A stretch of 21,118 nt of DNA from CAVQBP01 sp964448105 (GTDB taxonomy: Bacteria > Bacteroidota > Ignavibacteria > Ignavibacteriales > Ignavibacteriaceae): assembly GCA_964448105.1 (NCBI GenBank), contig CAYUVK010000088.1, positions 1-21,118 of the forward strand. Direction: 5' to 3'. This document shows positions 1-6,942 of the stretch, in pieces (the stretch's first letter is position 1; every line of letters begins with the position of its first letter). The notes under the pieces are model-generated. The model made no database searches and was not told where the DNA came from. It was given only the letters and a program-made list of their open reading frames with translations. Position numbers and translations under genes: made by a program.

Positions 1-15
1 ATCTAATATACTCAT
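1..15 (-). CDS. possible start of next haem-operon gene, cut by window edge
   Basis: Downstream of hemC on the same strand an ATG at 15-13 opens a frame (MSILD) that runs off the left edge. The 64-bp gap between hemC and this ATG has no terminator with a T-run, so the operon probably continues. In related operons hemD or hemB often follows hemC, but five codons cannot identify a gene. A second frame, the same as that of hemC, is also open from about 67 to the edge with a hydrophilic composition, but it has no standard start codon. Confidence 0.2.
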
Positions 16-79
16 TATTAATTTTTGGTTCTGGCTCTGCCAGTTTAGGATTATGAGTAAGAAATCGTTACCTTAAATT

Positions 80-1021
80 TTACTTTTTCCGTACAGTCTT
101 AAATATCTCATCAAGAATTTCTTTTGCACCTGCTTTTAACAACTTATTTGCCAATTCTTTTCCTAATTTTTCTGCTTCTTTTTTATTGCCCGAAATACTC
201 TCCCGGAATGCTGTTTTACCATTAACCGAACCAACATAAGCTTTCAATAAAAGTTCATTTGATTTTATTTCAGAATAAGTACCGATTGGAACCTGGCAGC
301 CGCCTTCTAAAGTTCTTAACAAAGAGCGTTCTGCTAATACTCCGTAATAAGTTTCCTGATGGTGAATCGATTTTAAAATATTCTCTGTATCCTTATCCGA
401 CTCCCGGATTTCAATTCCAAGGGCGCCCTGCCCAACAGCAGGAAGAATTTCCTCTGCATTAATAAATGAAGATATATTCTTTTCCAACCCAAGTCTTTCA
501 ACTCCTGCCCTTGCAAGAATAATTGCATCCCATTCGGAATTCAAAAATTTTTTTATCCGGGTGGGAACATTTCCTCTTAACTCTACAACATTAATATCAG
601 GCCGAAGATTAAGCAGCTGACTTCTTCTTCTTAAAGAACCGGTTGCTACAACTCCGTTTTTCTTAATTGTTTTTAATGTAGCATTTTTTTCTTTTGCAAT
701 TAAAACGTCTTCAACCGGGTGTCTTTTAGTTACTGCTCCCAATTTTAATCCTGGAGGTAACTGCGTTTGGAGATCCTTCAAACTATGAACAGCGATATTA
801 ATGTTGTTGTTTGATAATTCATTTTCCAGCTCTTTTGTAAATAGACTTTTATCTCCAATTTTTGAAAGAGCTACATCTGTAATTTTATCGCCGGTTGTTT
901 TTATTATTTTAATTTCAACGGAAATATTTTCGTTATTCTTTTCAAGTTCACTTTTAATAAATTCGGCTTGCCACAATGCAAGCTCGCTTCCTCTTGAACC
1001 AATGATAAATTTTTTATTCAA
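80..1021 (-). CDS. hemC: hydroxymethylbilane synthase (porphobilinogen deaminase)
   Basis: HemC polymerises four porphobilinogen molecules into hydroxymethylbilane in the cytoplasm. At 313 residues it has the usual family length. Visible signatures are the N-terminal GSRGSELALWQ, HSLKDLQT with the catalytic Asp83, the substrate-binding TGSLRRRSQL (about 128-137) and LRGNVPTR (148-155), LPAVGQGALGIE (193-204), and LEGGCQVPIG with Cys242, the residue that carries the dipyrromethane cofactor. The start is TTG (reverse complement of 1019-1021). It is preceded by an AAGGAA-like stretch inside the end of hemA and overlaps the hemA TGA by four bases, so translation is probably coupled. The start is supported by the family N-terminus following directly. 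It is the third visible gene of the ccsA-like/hemA/hemC operon. Confidence 0.97.
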   Translation of the reverse strand: MNKKFIIGSRGSELALWQAEFIKSELEKNNENISVEIKIIKTTGDKITDVALSKIGDKSLFTKELENELSNNNINIAVHSLKDLQTQLPPGLKLGAVTKRHPVEDVLIAKEKNATLKTIKKNGVVATGSLRRRSQLLNLRPDINVVELRGNVPTRIKKFLNSEWDAIILARAGVERLGLEKNISSFINAEEILPAVGQGALGIEIRESDKDTENILKSIHHQETYYGVLAERSLLRTLEGGCQVPIGTYSEIKSNELLLKAYVGSVNGKTAFRESISGNKKEAEKLGKELANKLLKAGAKEILDEIFKTVRKK

Positions 1022-2331
1022 TTATCTTTTCCTTCTTTTTCACTGCCCTGATTTGATGAGGCAGGTTTATTATTATCAATTCCAAATAAATCTCTAAGCA
1101 GACTCATTTTTATTGCCGTCTCATCTATATTATTATCCGATTGGTTTAGCTTCCGCAGCTCAAGGGTTGGATGGTGGAGGATTTTATTTATGATCCGTTT
1201 AGTTATAATTTCCAATTTTTCCTGGTCTTCGGAAGAAAAGCGGTTTTTATTCTTATCAACTTCTTCAACTCTTACAGCTTCAAAATAATCCCGCAAATCT
1301 TTTATTGTCGGTGCAACTTCAAGCGAATTATACCACTCAAAAAAATTATCCACTTCTTCATTAATAATTTTTTTGACTTTATGAATTTCGCCCTTTCTTT
1401 TTTCAAGATTTTGTTCAACAATGATGTTCAAAGAATCAATATCATTATAAAAAACATAATCAATTTCTTTTGAAGCCGGATCAATATCCCTTGGTATTGC
1501 AATATCCATCAAGACCATGTTTGCATAATTTCTTTTCTTCATTGCAGTTTTTATATCATCCTTGGTAAGAATTAAGTTCTCTGAACTGGTTGCGCTTATA
1601 ATTATATCATATTCATGAAGATATTCTTTAAAATTTGTAAAAGACAAAATTTTAGCATTTAATTTTTGAGCCACTTTTTCAGCGCGATCGATGGTTCTAT
1701 TTGTTACGGCAAGTTTACCAATTCCTCTTTCCATTAAATGCTTTGCAGCAATTTCTCCCGATTCCCCGGTTCCAATTACAAGAGCTGATTTCTTACTAAG
1801 ACTTGAAAATATTTTTTCAATTAATTGAACAGCAGCATAACTTACAGTAACAGCACCCTCGCTTATCTCAGTTTCTGTTATAGCACGTTTACCGGTTTTA
1901 ACGGCAAAATCAAAAAGCCTCTTCATCAGAAAACCAGTAAAGTGAAGGTCCTCGGATAGCTGAAAAGAATCTTTAACTTGATGATATATTTGATTATCGC
2001 CAATTAAGAGTGAGTCTATTCCCGTTATTACTTCAAAAAGATGGGTTACGGCTTCACGTGAAAATAGATTTTTAAAATGTCCAGGTCGTATATCATTTAC
2101 AGATTTGATACTCTGTATAGAATTAAGAATTTCAGAATATTGTAATTCTTTATGTACCGGGATTCCATATATTTCAGTCCTGTTGCAGGTGGATATTACC
2201 AATCCTTCATTAAAGAGATTTCCTTTTGTTTTTTCAACAAATTGTTTTATCTCTTCATCACCAAAAAAAAGTGCTTCCCTTAACTCAATCGGTGCTGTAT
2301 GATGACTTATTGAAACTGCAAATAAATTCAT
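1018..2331 (-). CDS. hemA: glutamyl-tRNA reductase
   Basis: HemA reduces glutamyl-tRNA(Glu) with NADPH to glutamate-1-semialdehyde, the first committed step of C5-pathway haem synthesis. The 437 residues cover the three expected domains. The N-terminal catalytic domain has SHHTAPIELRE and the STCNRTEIYG motif with nucleophile Cys49. The recognition motif is GIDSLLIGDNQIYHQVK (104-120), a slightly divergent form of the usual GE.QILGQVK. A Rossmann domain has GTGESG (187-192) and TNRT (210-213). A C-terminal helical dimerisation region includes HHPTLELRKL. The ATG at 2331 is preceded by TAGGAT. The gene lies 20 bp downstream of the ccsA/hemX-like gene and overlaps hemC by 4 bp. With HemC it shows that the organism makes tetrapyrroles from glutamate. 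Confidence 0.97.
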   Translation of the reverse strand: MNLFAVSISHHTAPIELREALFFGDEEIKQFVEKTKGNLFNEGLVISTCNRTEIYGIPVHKELQYSEILNSIQSIKSVNDIRPGHFKNLFSREAVTHLFEVITGIDSLLIGDNQIYHQVKDSFQLSEDLHFTGFLMKRLFDFAVKTGKRAITETEISEGAVTVSYAAVQLIEKIFSSLSKKSALVIGTGESGEIAAKHLMERGIGKLAVTNRTIDRAEKVAQKLNAKILSFTNFKEYLHEYDIIISATSSENLILTKDDIKTAMKKRNYANMVLMDIAIPRDIDPASKEIDYVFYNDIDSLNIIVEQNLEKRKGEIHKVKKIINEEVDNFFEWYNSLEVAPTIKDLRDYFEAVRVEEVDKNKNRFSSEDQEKLEIITKRIINKILHHPTLELRKLNQSDNNIDETAIKMSLLRDLFGIDNNKPASSNQGSEKEGKDN

Positions 2332-2351
2332 ATCCTAGTTATCGCTGTATC

Positions 2352-3176
2352 TTAATAAAAAGAATGAAAGCTTTGAGACAAAAAGTTTGTTATTGTTGTT
2401 GATAAAATTGCTAGGACAAAACCAATAATAGACAAAAGAATAACTTTTTTTCCTTTCCATTTACCAAATATTTTACTTAAAATACCTGCACCATAGAGAA
2501 TCCAGACCAAAGATGTTCCGATTAATTTGGGGTCGGCGTAAGAGAAATTTGGAAATGCTTTCGGCAGCCAGATGATACCGATTATAATAGCAACAGATAA
2601 AAGCACAAAACCAATTACAGCAGAATAAAAGCTTAATGTTTCCAATGTTTCCAGGTTTGGCAGACGGTTAAAAATTAATCCAAACTTATTTAACTTAATT
2701 TCTTTATATAGTATTAGATATAGAACTCCGTATACCGCAGAAATGGATATCCCGGCATATCCAATCAAAGCGCTAAATACATGAAAACCTAAAAGATGAT
2801 TTCTTAAAACCGTTTTTACTTCTGTTAGGTCTTGAATGAAAAAAGATGAAATAACCTGGAATAAAATTGATATAATAATGATAAAAGGGCCCGTTCCCCT
2901 GATGTCCGTTACCAATTCTAAAATGAAATATGCAAAGCTGATGGAAAACGCGAGAACAGTGAATATCTCAAAAACATTTGTTATCGGCGGATGATCAAAA
3001 TATACAGTTCTTAATATAAGATAAACAGCATGTGCAATTAATGTTAAAAAAAGAAAAAGCCTTTTCGAATGAATAAATTTTTTCCCGCCTTTGGTAAAAT
3101 CGTATGAATAAATAACGAAAGTTACTATATAAAATAAAGGGAGCAGAATATTAAAAAGATCTATTAATGATTTCAT
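2352..3176 (-). CDS. CcsA/HemX-like cytochrome c assembly membrane protein
   Basis: This 274-residue polytopic membrane protein has about eight hydrophobic segments (near 8-25, 40-57, 67-90, 97-115, 130-157, 182-203, 218-236 and 244-265). Its core RNHLLGFHVFSALIGYAGI, with His127 and His132, matches the CcsA/CcmC/HemX family (PF01578). The family's tryptophan-rich WGxxWxWDPK haem-handling motif is degenerate: only a Trp (203) and a later ADPK (214-217) remain. That makes a HemX-like accessory role at least as likely as haem export for cytochrome c maturation. Being first in an operon with hemA recalls the Bacillus hemAXCDBL arrangement, where HemX affects HemA levels. A TAnnTTTG promoter lies just upstream. 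The family is clear from sequence and context; the exact function is inferred. Confidence 0.8.
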   Translation of the reverse strand: MKSLIDLFNILLPLFYIVTFVIYSYDFTKGGKKFIHSKRLFLFLTLIAHAVYLILRTVYFDHPPITNVFEIFTVLAFSISFAYFILELVTDIRGTGPFIIIISILFQVISSFFIQDLTEVKTVLRNHLLGFHVFSALIGYAGISISAVYGVLYLILYKEIKLNKFGLIFNRLPNLETLETLSFYSAVIGFVLLSVAIIIGIIWLPKAFPNFSYADPKLIGTSLVWILYGAGILSKIFGKWKGKKVILLSIIGFVLAILSTTITNFLSQSFHSFY

Positions 3177-3203
3177 TTTTTACAATTTATTGACTAATGG
3201 TAA

Positions 3204-3234
3204 CAAAATTAGAGAAAAGCATAATAAAGAACAA
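3204..3234 (-). promoter_or_regulatory. Bacteroidota-type promoter for the haem operon
   Basis: On the minus strand TAATTTTG (3211-3204) is an exact match to the TAnnTTTG -7 box of Bacteroidota housekeeping promoters. A TTG (3234-3232) lies 20 bases upstream, the usual -33 position. Transcription would start near 3197, about 20 bases before the ATG of the ccsA/hemX-like gene. The match is seen directly; its activity is inferred. Confidence 0.5.
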
Positions 3235-3348
3235 TGTAAATTTGAACCGGTAAGTCAAACTCCCGGTATTGCTGAATTAAATTCGAAGATATGTTTTATA
3301 CTGAATTATTGAAAAATATTTTTAAATTATAAAAAAAAGAATTTAGAA

Positions 3349-3624
3349 ATGATTGAATTATATAGAAAACAAAATTGCTATTTCTGCGACGAAATTGAAG
3401 AAGAAATAAAAGAGTTTGTGATTTCTCATAATGTAATTAATGTTGAAAAGAATAAAGATTTTCCGAACGAAATTCCTTTGCCGGCAATTAAAGACAATGG
3501 TAAAATGATTTCCGGCTACGAAGAAATAAAAAAATATATGAACGATTTAAAGAAGTTTGTTGACCTTTGGAGAAAATACCAGGTGGATGCATGCTACATT
3601 GACGATGACGGAGAAATCTGCTAA
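3349..3624 (+). CDS. small glutaredoxin/thioredoxin-fold protein
   Basis: This 91-residue protein resembles glutaredoxin. It opens with a beta strand (MIELY) and then CYFC (Cys10-Cys13), the CxxC redox site at the start of helix 1. A cis-proline-like LPAIKDNGKMISGYEEIKKYM (from about 45) matches the second half of the fold, where substrate and glutathione-like ligands bind. After the fold a charged tail adds two more cysteines in ACYIDDDGEIC (Cys82, Cys91), which is not typical. It may be a disulfide reductase or a redox-sensing or metal-binding adaptor. It is transcribed alone, divergent from the haem operon. That adjacency suggests, but does not show, a link to cytochrome or haem thiol chemistry. 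Only A-rich sequence precedes the ATG. Confidence 0.7.
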   Translation: MIELYRKQNCYFCDEIEEEIKEFVISHNVINVEKNKDFPNEIPLPAIKDNGKMISGYEEIKKYMNDLKKFVDLWRKYQVDACYIDDDGEIC

Positions 3625-3666
3625 AACTGAGAAAATGAAGACTTTATATTTTTTTTAAGTAATATT

Positions 3667-6117
3667 CTACCTTTCAACTGCATTCACAAATGCACTTCTA
3701 ACCGGGGGAGGCATTTTAGAATCTTTTCCTTTAATTGATTTCCAGATAATCTCGTTTAACTCCAAATCAGGGATATCATCTTCTCTTGTGAAGTTAAACT
3801 CGCTGCTTCTTATTGAACCGTAAGCACCGGCAAGATTTTTTTCTTCAATATTAATTAAAGGATTGATTGTGCTAAATGTTCCAAAATTCGGCTGATCAAC
3901 TATTGGTGCAAGTATCGGGTTTGCTGCAAGGTCAAATTGGGTCATCGGCTTCACTCCAAGAATTAATTCGATGGTTTTTAAAACACTCGATGTTGAATAC
4001 ATTGTATGATCAACAAAATTTCGCTTGACATAGGGACTAATTACCAAAAGAGTCGACCTGTGCGCATCCACATGATCGGAACCATTTTGAGAATCATCTT
4101 CCAACACGAAAATTATACTTTCTTTCCAGAACTTACTTTTTGAAATTTTATCGATCATCAGACCTAGTGCAAAATCATTTTGAGCAACATATGCCTGGGG
4201 GGTTAGGCTACCTTTCACTGTTCCCTGGGTATGATCATTTGGCAGGCGTATAAGGTTAAAAGCCGGCAGAGAATCATTTCTAACAAATTCATTAAATTCT
4301 TTCTCCCACTTTTTAAATCTGTAAAGATCTGATATTTCCAGATCGAATCCAGGGTAATCAGGGCATGTATACTTATCCAAATCATTATCTTCAGACTTAT
4401 AAGTATTTTTAGTTCCTTCAACTTCCTCAACAAATTCGCCATAATTTCTTAAAGACAAATTTTTCTTTATTATTTCATCCCAGATATATCCTGAAGAGGG
4501 AACGGAAATCGGGGCACTACCTTCAAAGTCATAGTCTCCGCCTCTATCACCATAATAAACCGGCCAGGTTTTTTCTACGTAATCATTTGCATACGCCGCC
4601 ATTGACCAGTTATGTCCGTCTGCACTTACTTCGGCATCACAATAGAAATTGTCGAAAAGGGTAAAGGAATTTACAAGTGCATGTTCGTTAGGAGTTATTT
4701 TTCGGCCAAAAATACATAAGGAAGAATCTCCATTTCCTTTAGAGATATCACCAAAGACCTGGTCATAAGTCCTGTTTTCTTTAATTATATAAAAGACATG
4801 CTTTATTTTATCACTACCGTTGCTATTAAAATTAATAGGAATAACATTTTGCTGAGGTAAGCCGTCAACTATTTTATTTTTTCCAATGTAGGGCGTGTTT
4901 GAATAAGTTCTTTGTGTAAGTGATAACAAAGTTTTTGTATCGGGAAAATTGATTATCGATAAAGTGCCGTTAAATAAATAACCTATATATTCATCAGTAC
5001 GATCTTTGTCTTTTTCTGTTGGAATTGGTCCGTTTGGATTAGGCAGTGATGAAATTCCTTTACCGTTTGTAACTATTATTTTATTTGTACTTAAAGTTTT
5101 AACTGCAGTTGGATACCATCCTACCGGGATAAAGCCGATGCTTCTTGATTTATCTTTCTGACTTATATCAAAAAGTGCAAGATAATTATTGTCTGCATTT
5201 GCAACTATTAAAACAGTTCCATCATTGTTAAAACAAATAGCATTTGGAGTGCTCCCGTAAGGTGCATCAGGATTTAAAGAAGAAATAATTTTCTCGGTTT
5301 CTCTTTTCGTTTTTAGATCAACAACCGATACGGAATTGTTATTTGCATTTGCAACAAACAGCCTATCATCATTTTTTGATATTAAAATTTCACTCGGATG
5401 ATCCCCTACTGTAATAACACTTGAAATGGAAAAAGACCTTAAATCAATTTCAGCTACTGATGACTTACCCCATAAGGAAATATAAGCATAGGTACCGGCA
5501 TGATTTATTTTTACATCATAACATTCGCTTTCAAATTTCAGACTCTTTAAAATACTCTTATTTGAAATATTTATTACATATAAAGAATTACTCATTCTTG
5601 AAACGGCAAGAAGTATATTTCTTCCGTTCAAATAATCTATACCGGAAATAGAAATTTTTTCATCGGGGAAAGGTTTACCTATGATTATTGAATCGCTTAA
5701 TGATAAGTGACCGGAATTAAAATCATAAGCATAAATTAAATTATTATTGGCACCTGATACATAAAGTTTTGAATCGGCATCATTAAATGTTAAACCGCGC
5801 CAGGTTTTATCAACATCTATTCGTTGAATCTCTTTCCCGGCTGTTAAATCAACAACAGATATTGAATTTTCTTTAGTTCCGCTGTTTGATGTTAAAGCAT
5901 ACTTTTCACTTTTGGTAATAATTAAATTTAATGGCAGTTCTCCAATTCCCACTTGCTCACCGGAGGGAGTTAATTTCCAGCCATTAGAGAGTAAAGTGAA
6001 ATCTTCAAACTTGCCTGGAAGAATTACTTTTTTATTTAAGCGGGTTATATCCTGAGCTGAACATCCAAATAAAAATACAATGATAAATAAAAACGGGAAT
6101 AATTTTTTGTTTAACAT
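3667..6117 (-). CDS. bifunctional YncE-like beta-propeller / phosphoesterase lipoprotein
   Basis: This is an 816-residue predicted lipoprotein. The signal peptide ends in the lipobox LFGC (Cys19). Residues about 60-400 form YVTN/YncE-type beta-propeller repeats, with recurring blades such as GDHPSEILISKNDDRLFVAN and NNSVSVVDL. From about 438 a PF04185-type phosphoesterase (alkaline phosphatase superfamily) follows: KHVFYIIKENRTYDQVFGD (439-457), the metal-site candidate SADGHNWSMAAYAND (498-512), LPNDHTQG (625-632), and VLEDDSQNGSDHVDAHRS (671-688) with several Asp and His ligands. The two-domain architecture is known in environmental bacteria as a YncE family/alkaline phosphatase family protein. 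The substrate is unknown; release of phosphate from organic phosphoesters in the periplasm is plausible. A GAGGA precedes the ATG by about 11 bases. The gene ends 42 bp from the convergent glutaredoxin-like gene, with no clear terminator between. Confidence 0.88.
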   Translation of the reverse strand: MLNKKLFPFLFIIVFLFGCSAQDITRLNKKVILPGKFEDFTLLSNGWKLTPSGEQVGIGELPLNLIITKSEKYALTSNSGTKENSISVVDLTAGKEIQRIDVDKTWRGLTFNDADSKLYVSGANNNLIYAYDFNSGHLSLSDSIIIGKPFPDEKISISGIDYLNGRNILLAVSRMSNSLYVINISNKSILKSLKFESECYDVKINHAGTYAYISLWGKSSVAEIDLRSFSISSVITVGDHPSEILISKNDDRLFVANANNNSVSVVDLKTKRETEKIISSLNPDAPYGSTPNAICFNNDGTVLIVANADNNYLALFDISQKDKSRSIGFIPVGWYPTAVKTLSTNKIIVTNGKGISSLPNPNGPIPTEKDKDRTDEYIGYLFNGTLSIINFPDTKTLLSLTQRTYSNTPYIGKNKIVDGLPQQNVIPINFNSNGSDKIKHVFYIIKENRTYDQVFGDISKGNGDSSLCIFGRKITPNEHALVNSFTLFDNFYCDAEVSADGHNWSMAAYANDYVEKTWPVYYGDRGGDYDFEGSAPISVPSSGYIWDEIIKKNLSLRNYGEFVEEVEGTKNTYKSEDNDLDKYTCPDYPGFDLEISDLYRFKKWEKEFNEFVRNDSLPAFNLIRLPNDHTQGTVKGSLTPQAYVAQNDFALGLMIDKISKSKFWKESIIFVLEDDSQNGSDHVDAHRSTLLVISPYVKRNFVDHTMYSTSSVLKTIELILGVKPMTQFDLAANPILAPIVDQPNFGTFSTINPLINIEEKNLAGAYGSIRSSEFNFTREDDIPDLELNEIIWKSIKGKDSKMPPPVRSAFVNAVER

Positions 6118-6173
6118 CTTGCAAAAATCCTCATTGAAATGCTAATTTAAACTACAAAAAAGTATACCTTTGA

Positions 6174-6181
6174 CAAAGTTA
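6174..6181 (-). promoter_or_regulatory. candidate -7 box for the phosphoesterase gene
   Basis: TAACTTTG on the minus strand matches TAnnTTTG and lies about 57 bases upstream of the phosphoesterase ATG. No TTG is found at the expected -33 position, so this is a half-supported promoter. Confidence 0.3.
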
Positions 6182-6188
6182 TTTATTG

Positions 6189-6210
6189 TTTTTAATGATG
6201 TTTTTAATGA
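6189..6210. repeat. 12-bp-period direct repeat TTTTTAATGA
   Basis: TTTTTAATGA occurs at 6189-6198 and again at 6201-6210, just upstream of the minus-strand -7 box, about one helical turn apart. The place and spacing would suit a regulator site, but the sequence is AT-rich and chance is possible. Confidence 0.3.
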
Positions 6211-6220
6211 CGGTTAAAAA

Positions 6221-6247
6221 CTAATAAATCTAGGATTAATTTATTAG
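6221..6247. repeat. 9-bp inverted repeat
   Basis: CTAATAAAT (6221-6229) and ATTTATTAG (6239-6247) are exact inverted copies around a 9-nt spacer. Read on the minus strand the hairpin is followed by TTTTT, giving it weak terminator character. Read as DNA it could be an operator between the two divergent genes. Confidence 0.35.
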
Positions 6248-6318
6248 AATAAATATCGTTTGTACCACTGATAAATCGACCTATTATGTTAATATCCTGT
6301 TATATTAAGATAAATTTT

Positions 6319-6326
6319 TAAATTTG
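6319..6326 (+). promoter_or_regulatory. candidate -7 box for the SLBB/BY-kinase operon
   Basis: TAAATTTG matches TAnnTTTG on the plus strand, about 97 bases upstream of the TTG start. The -33 position has CTG (6297-6299, spacing 19) rather than TTG, so support is moderate to weak. Confidence 0.3.
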
Positions 6327-6373
6327 ATGCATAAAAATTTTTTATTAAATTGTAAGGCTTAAAAAATCTCTTT

Positions 6374-6388
6374 GTAAATATTATTTAC
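6374..6388. repeat. short palindrome in the leader of the SLBB gene
   Basis: GTAAAT (6374-6379) and ATTTAC (6383-6388) are exact inverted copies separated by ATT. The site lies between the candidate promoter and the start codon and could be an operator or a chance AT-rich palindrome. Confidence 0.25.
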
Positions 6389-6422
6389 ATCTTATTATCA
6401 ACTTAAAAATGGGTTTCCAAAT

Positions 6423-6941
6423 TTGAAATATTTATCATTATTATTTGTTGTTTTTTTATTCATGAATAATAATATATTCAGTCAGGAGGATGTGCAGATT
6501 GGAAAAAGCTTAAAATCCCAGCTGCAAACTTATAGAGGAGCTTATTTCGATTACTCAGATCCCGACGCAATTAATATTAAGGTACTTGTTTGGGGGAATG
6601 TTGAATTTCCCGGAGAATATTTTATCCCGGCTTCCAATTCCGTAAATGATCTTATAGCTCTTGCAGGAGGACCGACAACAAATGCAGAACTTGAAGATCT
6701 TAGAATTTTCAGGGTAGGTCCTGATTCGGTACAACATATGATTAAATTTGATTATAACGATTTATTATGGGGTGATCGTTTAACCAAACAGATAAAAATA
6801 CCAACATTACAGGCTGGGGATATTCTTCTAGTACCGGGTAAACCGAGATTTTTCTTTAGAGATTATTTCAGTGTTATACTCTCAGTAGTTTCAGCCCTCA
6901 CATCGATTGCAATTTTAATGGTTACCATATATAAAAAATAG
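6423..6941 (+). CDS. small SLBB-domain polysaccharide export-associated protein
   Basis: This 172-residue protein has a Sec signal peptide (MKYLSLLFVVFLFMNNNIFS, with cleavage probably before Gln21). It has one SLBB (beta-grasp) domain at about 52-136, with IKVLVWGNVEFPGEYFIPA, VNDLIALAGGPT and LQAGDILLVPG. A hydrophobic segment near 149-168 ends in KK, suggesting a membrane anchor. The Poly_export (PF02563) domain of Wza-type outer-membrane exporters is missing, so it is not a full exporter. It more likely bridges or gates one, together with the co-polymerase encoded next. The start is TTG; no ATG lies in frame before the upstream stop, and the signal peptide begins right there. The following BY-kinase ATG is one base past the TAG, so the pair is a translationally coupled operon. 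Confidence 0.8.
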   Translation: MKYLSLLFVVFLFMNNNIFSQEDVQIGKSLKSQLQTYRGAYFDYSDPDAINIKVLVWGNVEFPGEYFIPASNSVNDLIALAGGPTTNAELEDLRIFRVGPDSVQHMIKFDYNDLLWGDRLTKQIKIPTLQAGDILLVPGKPRFFFRDYFSVILSVVSALTSIAILMVTIYKK

Positions 6942-6942
6942 C

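Larger units (their letters stand above)
6118..6422. other. divergent intergenic region
   Basis: This AT-rich 305-bp region separates the minus-strand phosphoesterase from the plus-strand polysaccharide module. No ORF with a family signature is present. It holds a TAnnTTTG-type box on each strand, a 12-bp-period direct repeat and two short inverted repeats, all listed separately. Confidence 0.6.

Noticed and set aside
31..43. CTGGC-TCT-GCCAG hairpin downstream of hemC
   Set aside because: The stem is only 5 bp and has no T-run on either strand, so it is not a credible terminator or riboswitch.
1..67. Open frame in phase with hemC after its stops, with coding-like hydrophilic residues
   Set aside because: There is no ATG, GTG or TTG start, and two stops separate it from hemC. 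It is too short to judge at the edge.
3269..3297. TTG (3269-3271) and TATGTTTT (3290-3297), a possible promoter of the glutaredoxin-like gene
   Set aside because: The -7 box misses the final G and the spacing of 18 is only marginal. In such AT-rich DNA this is weak support.
3625..3666. Terminator between the convergent glutaredoxin-like and phosphoesterase genes
   Set aside because: The T-run is present, but only a 4-bp ACTT/AAGT pairing could be found. No convincing stem.
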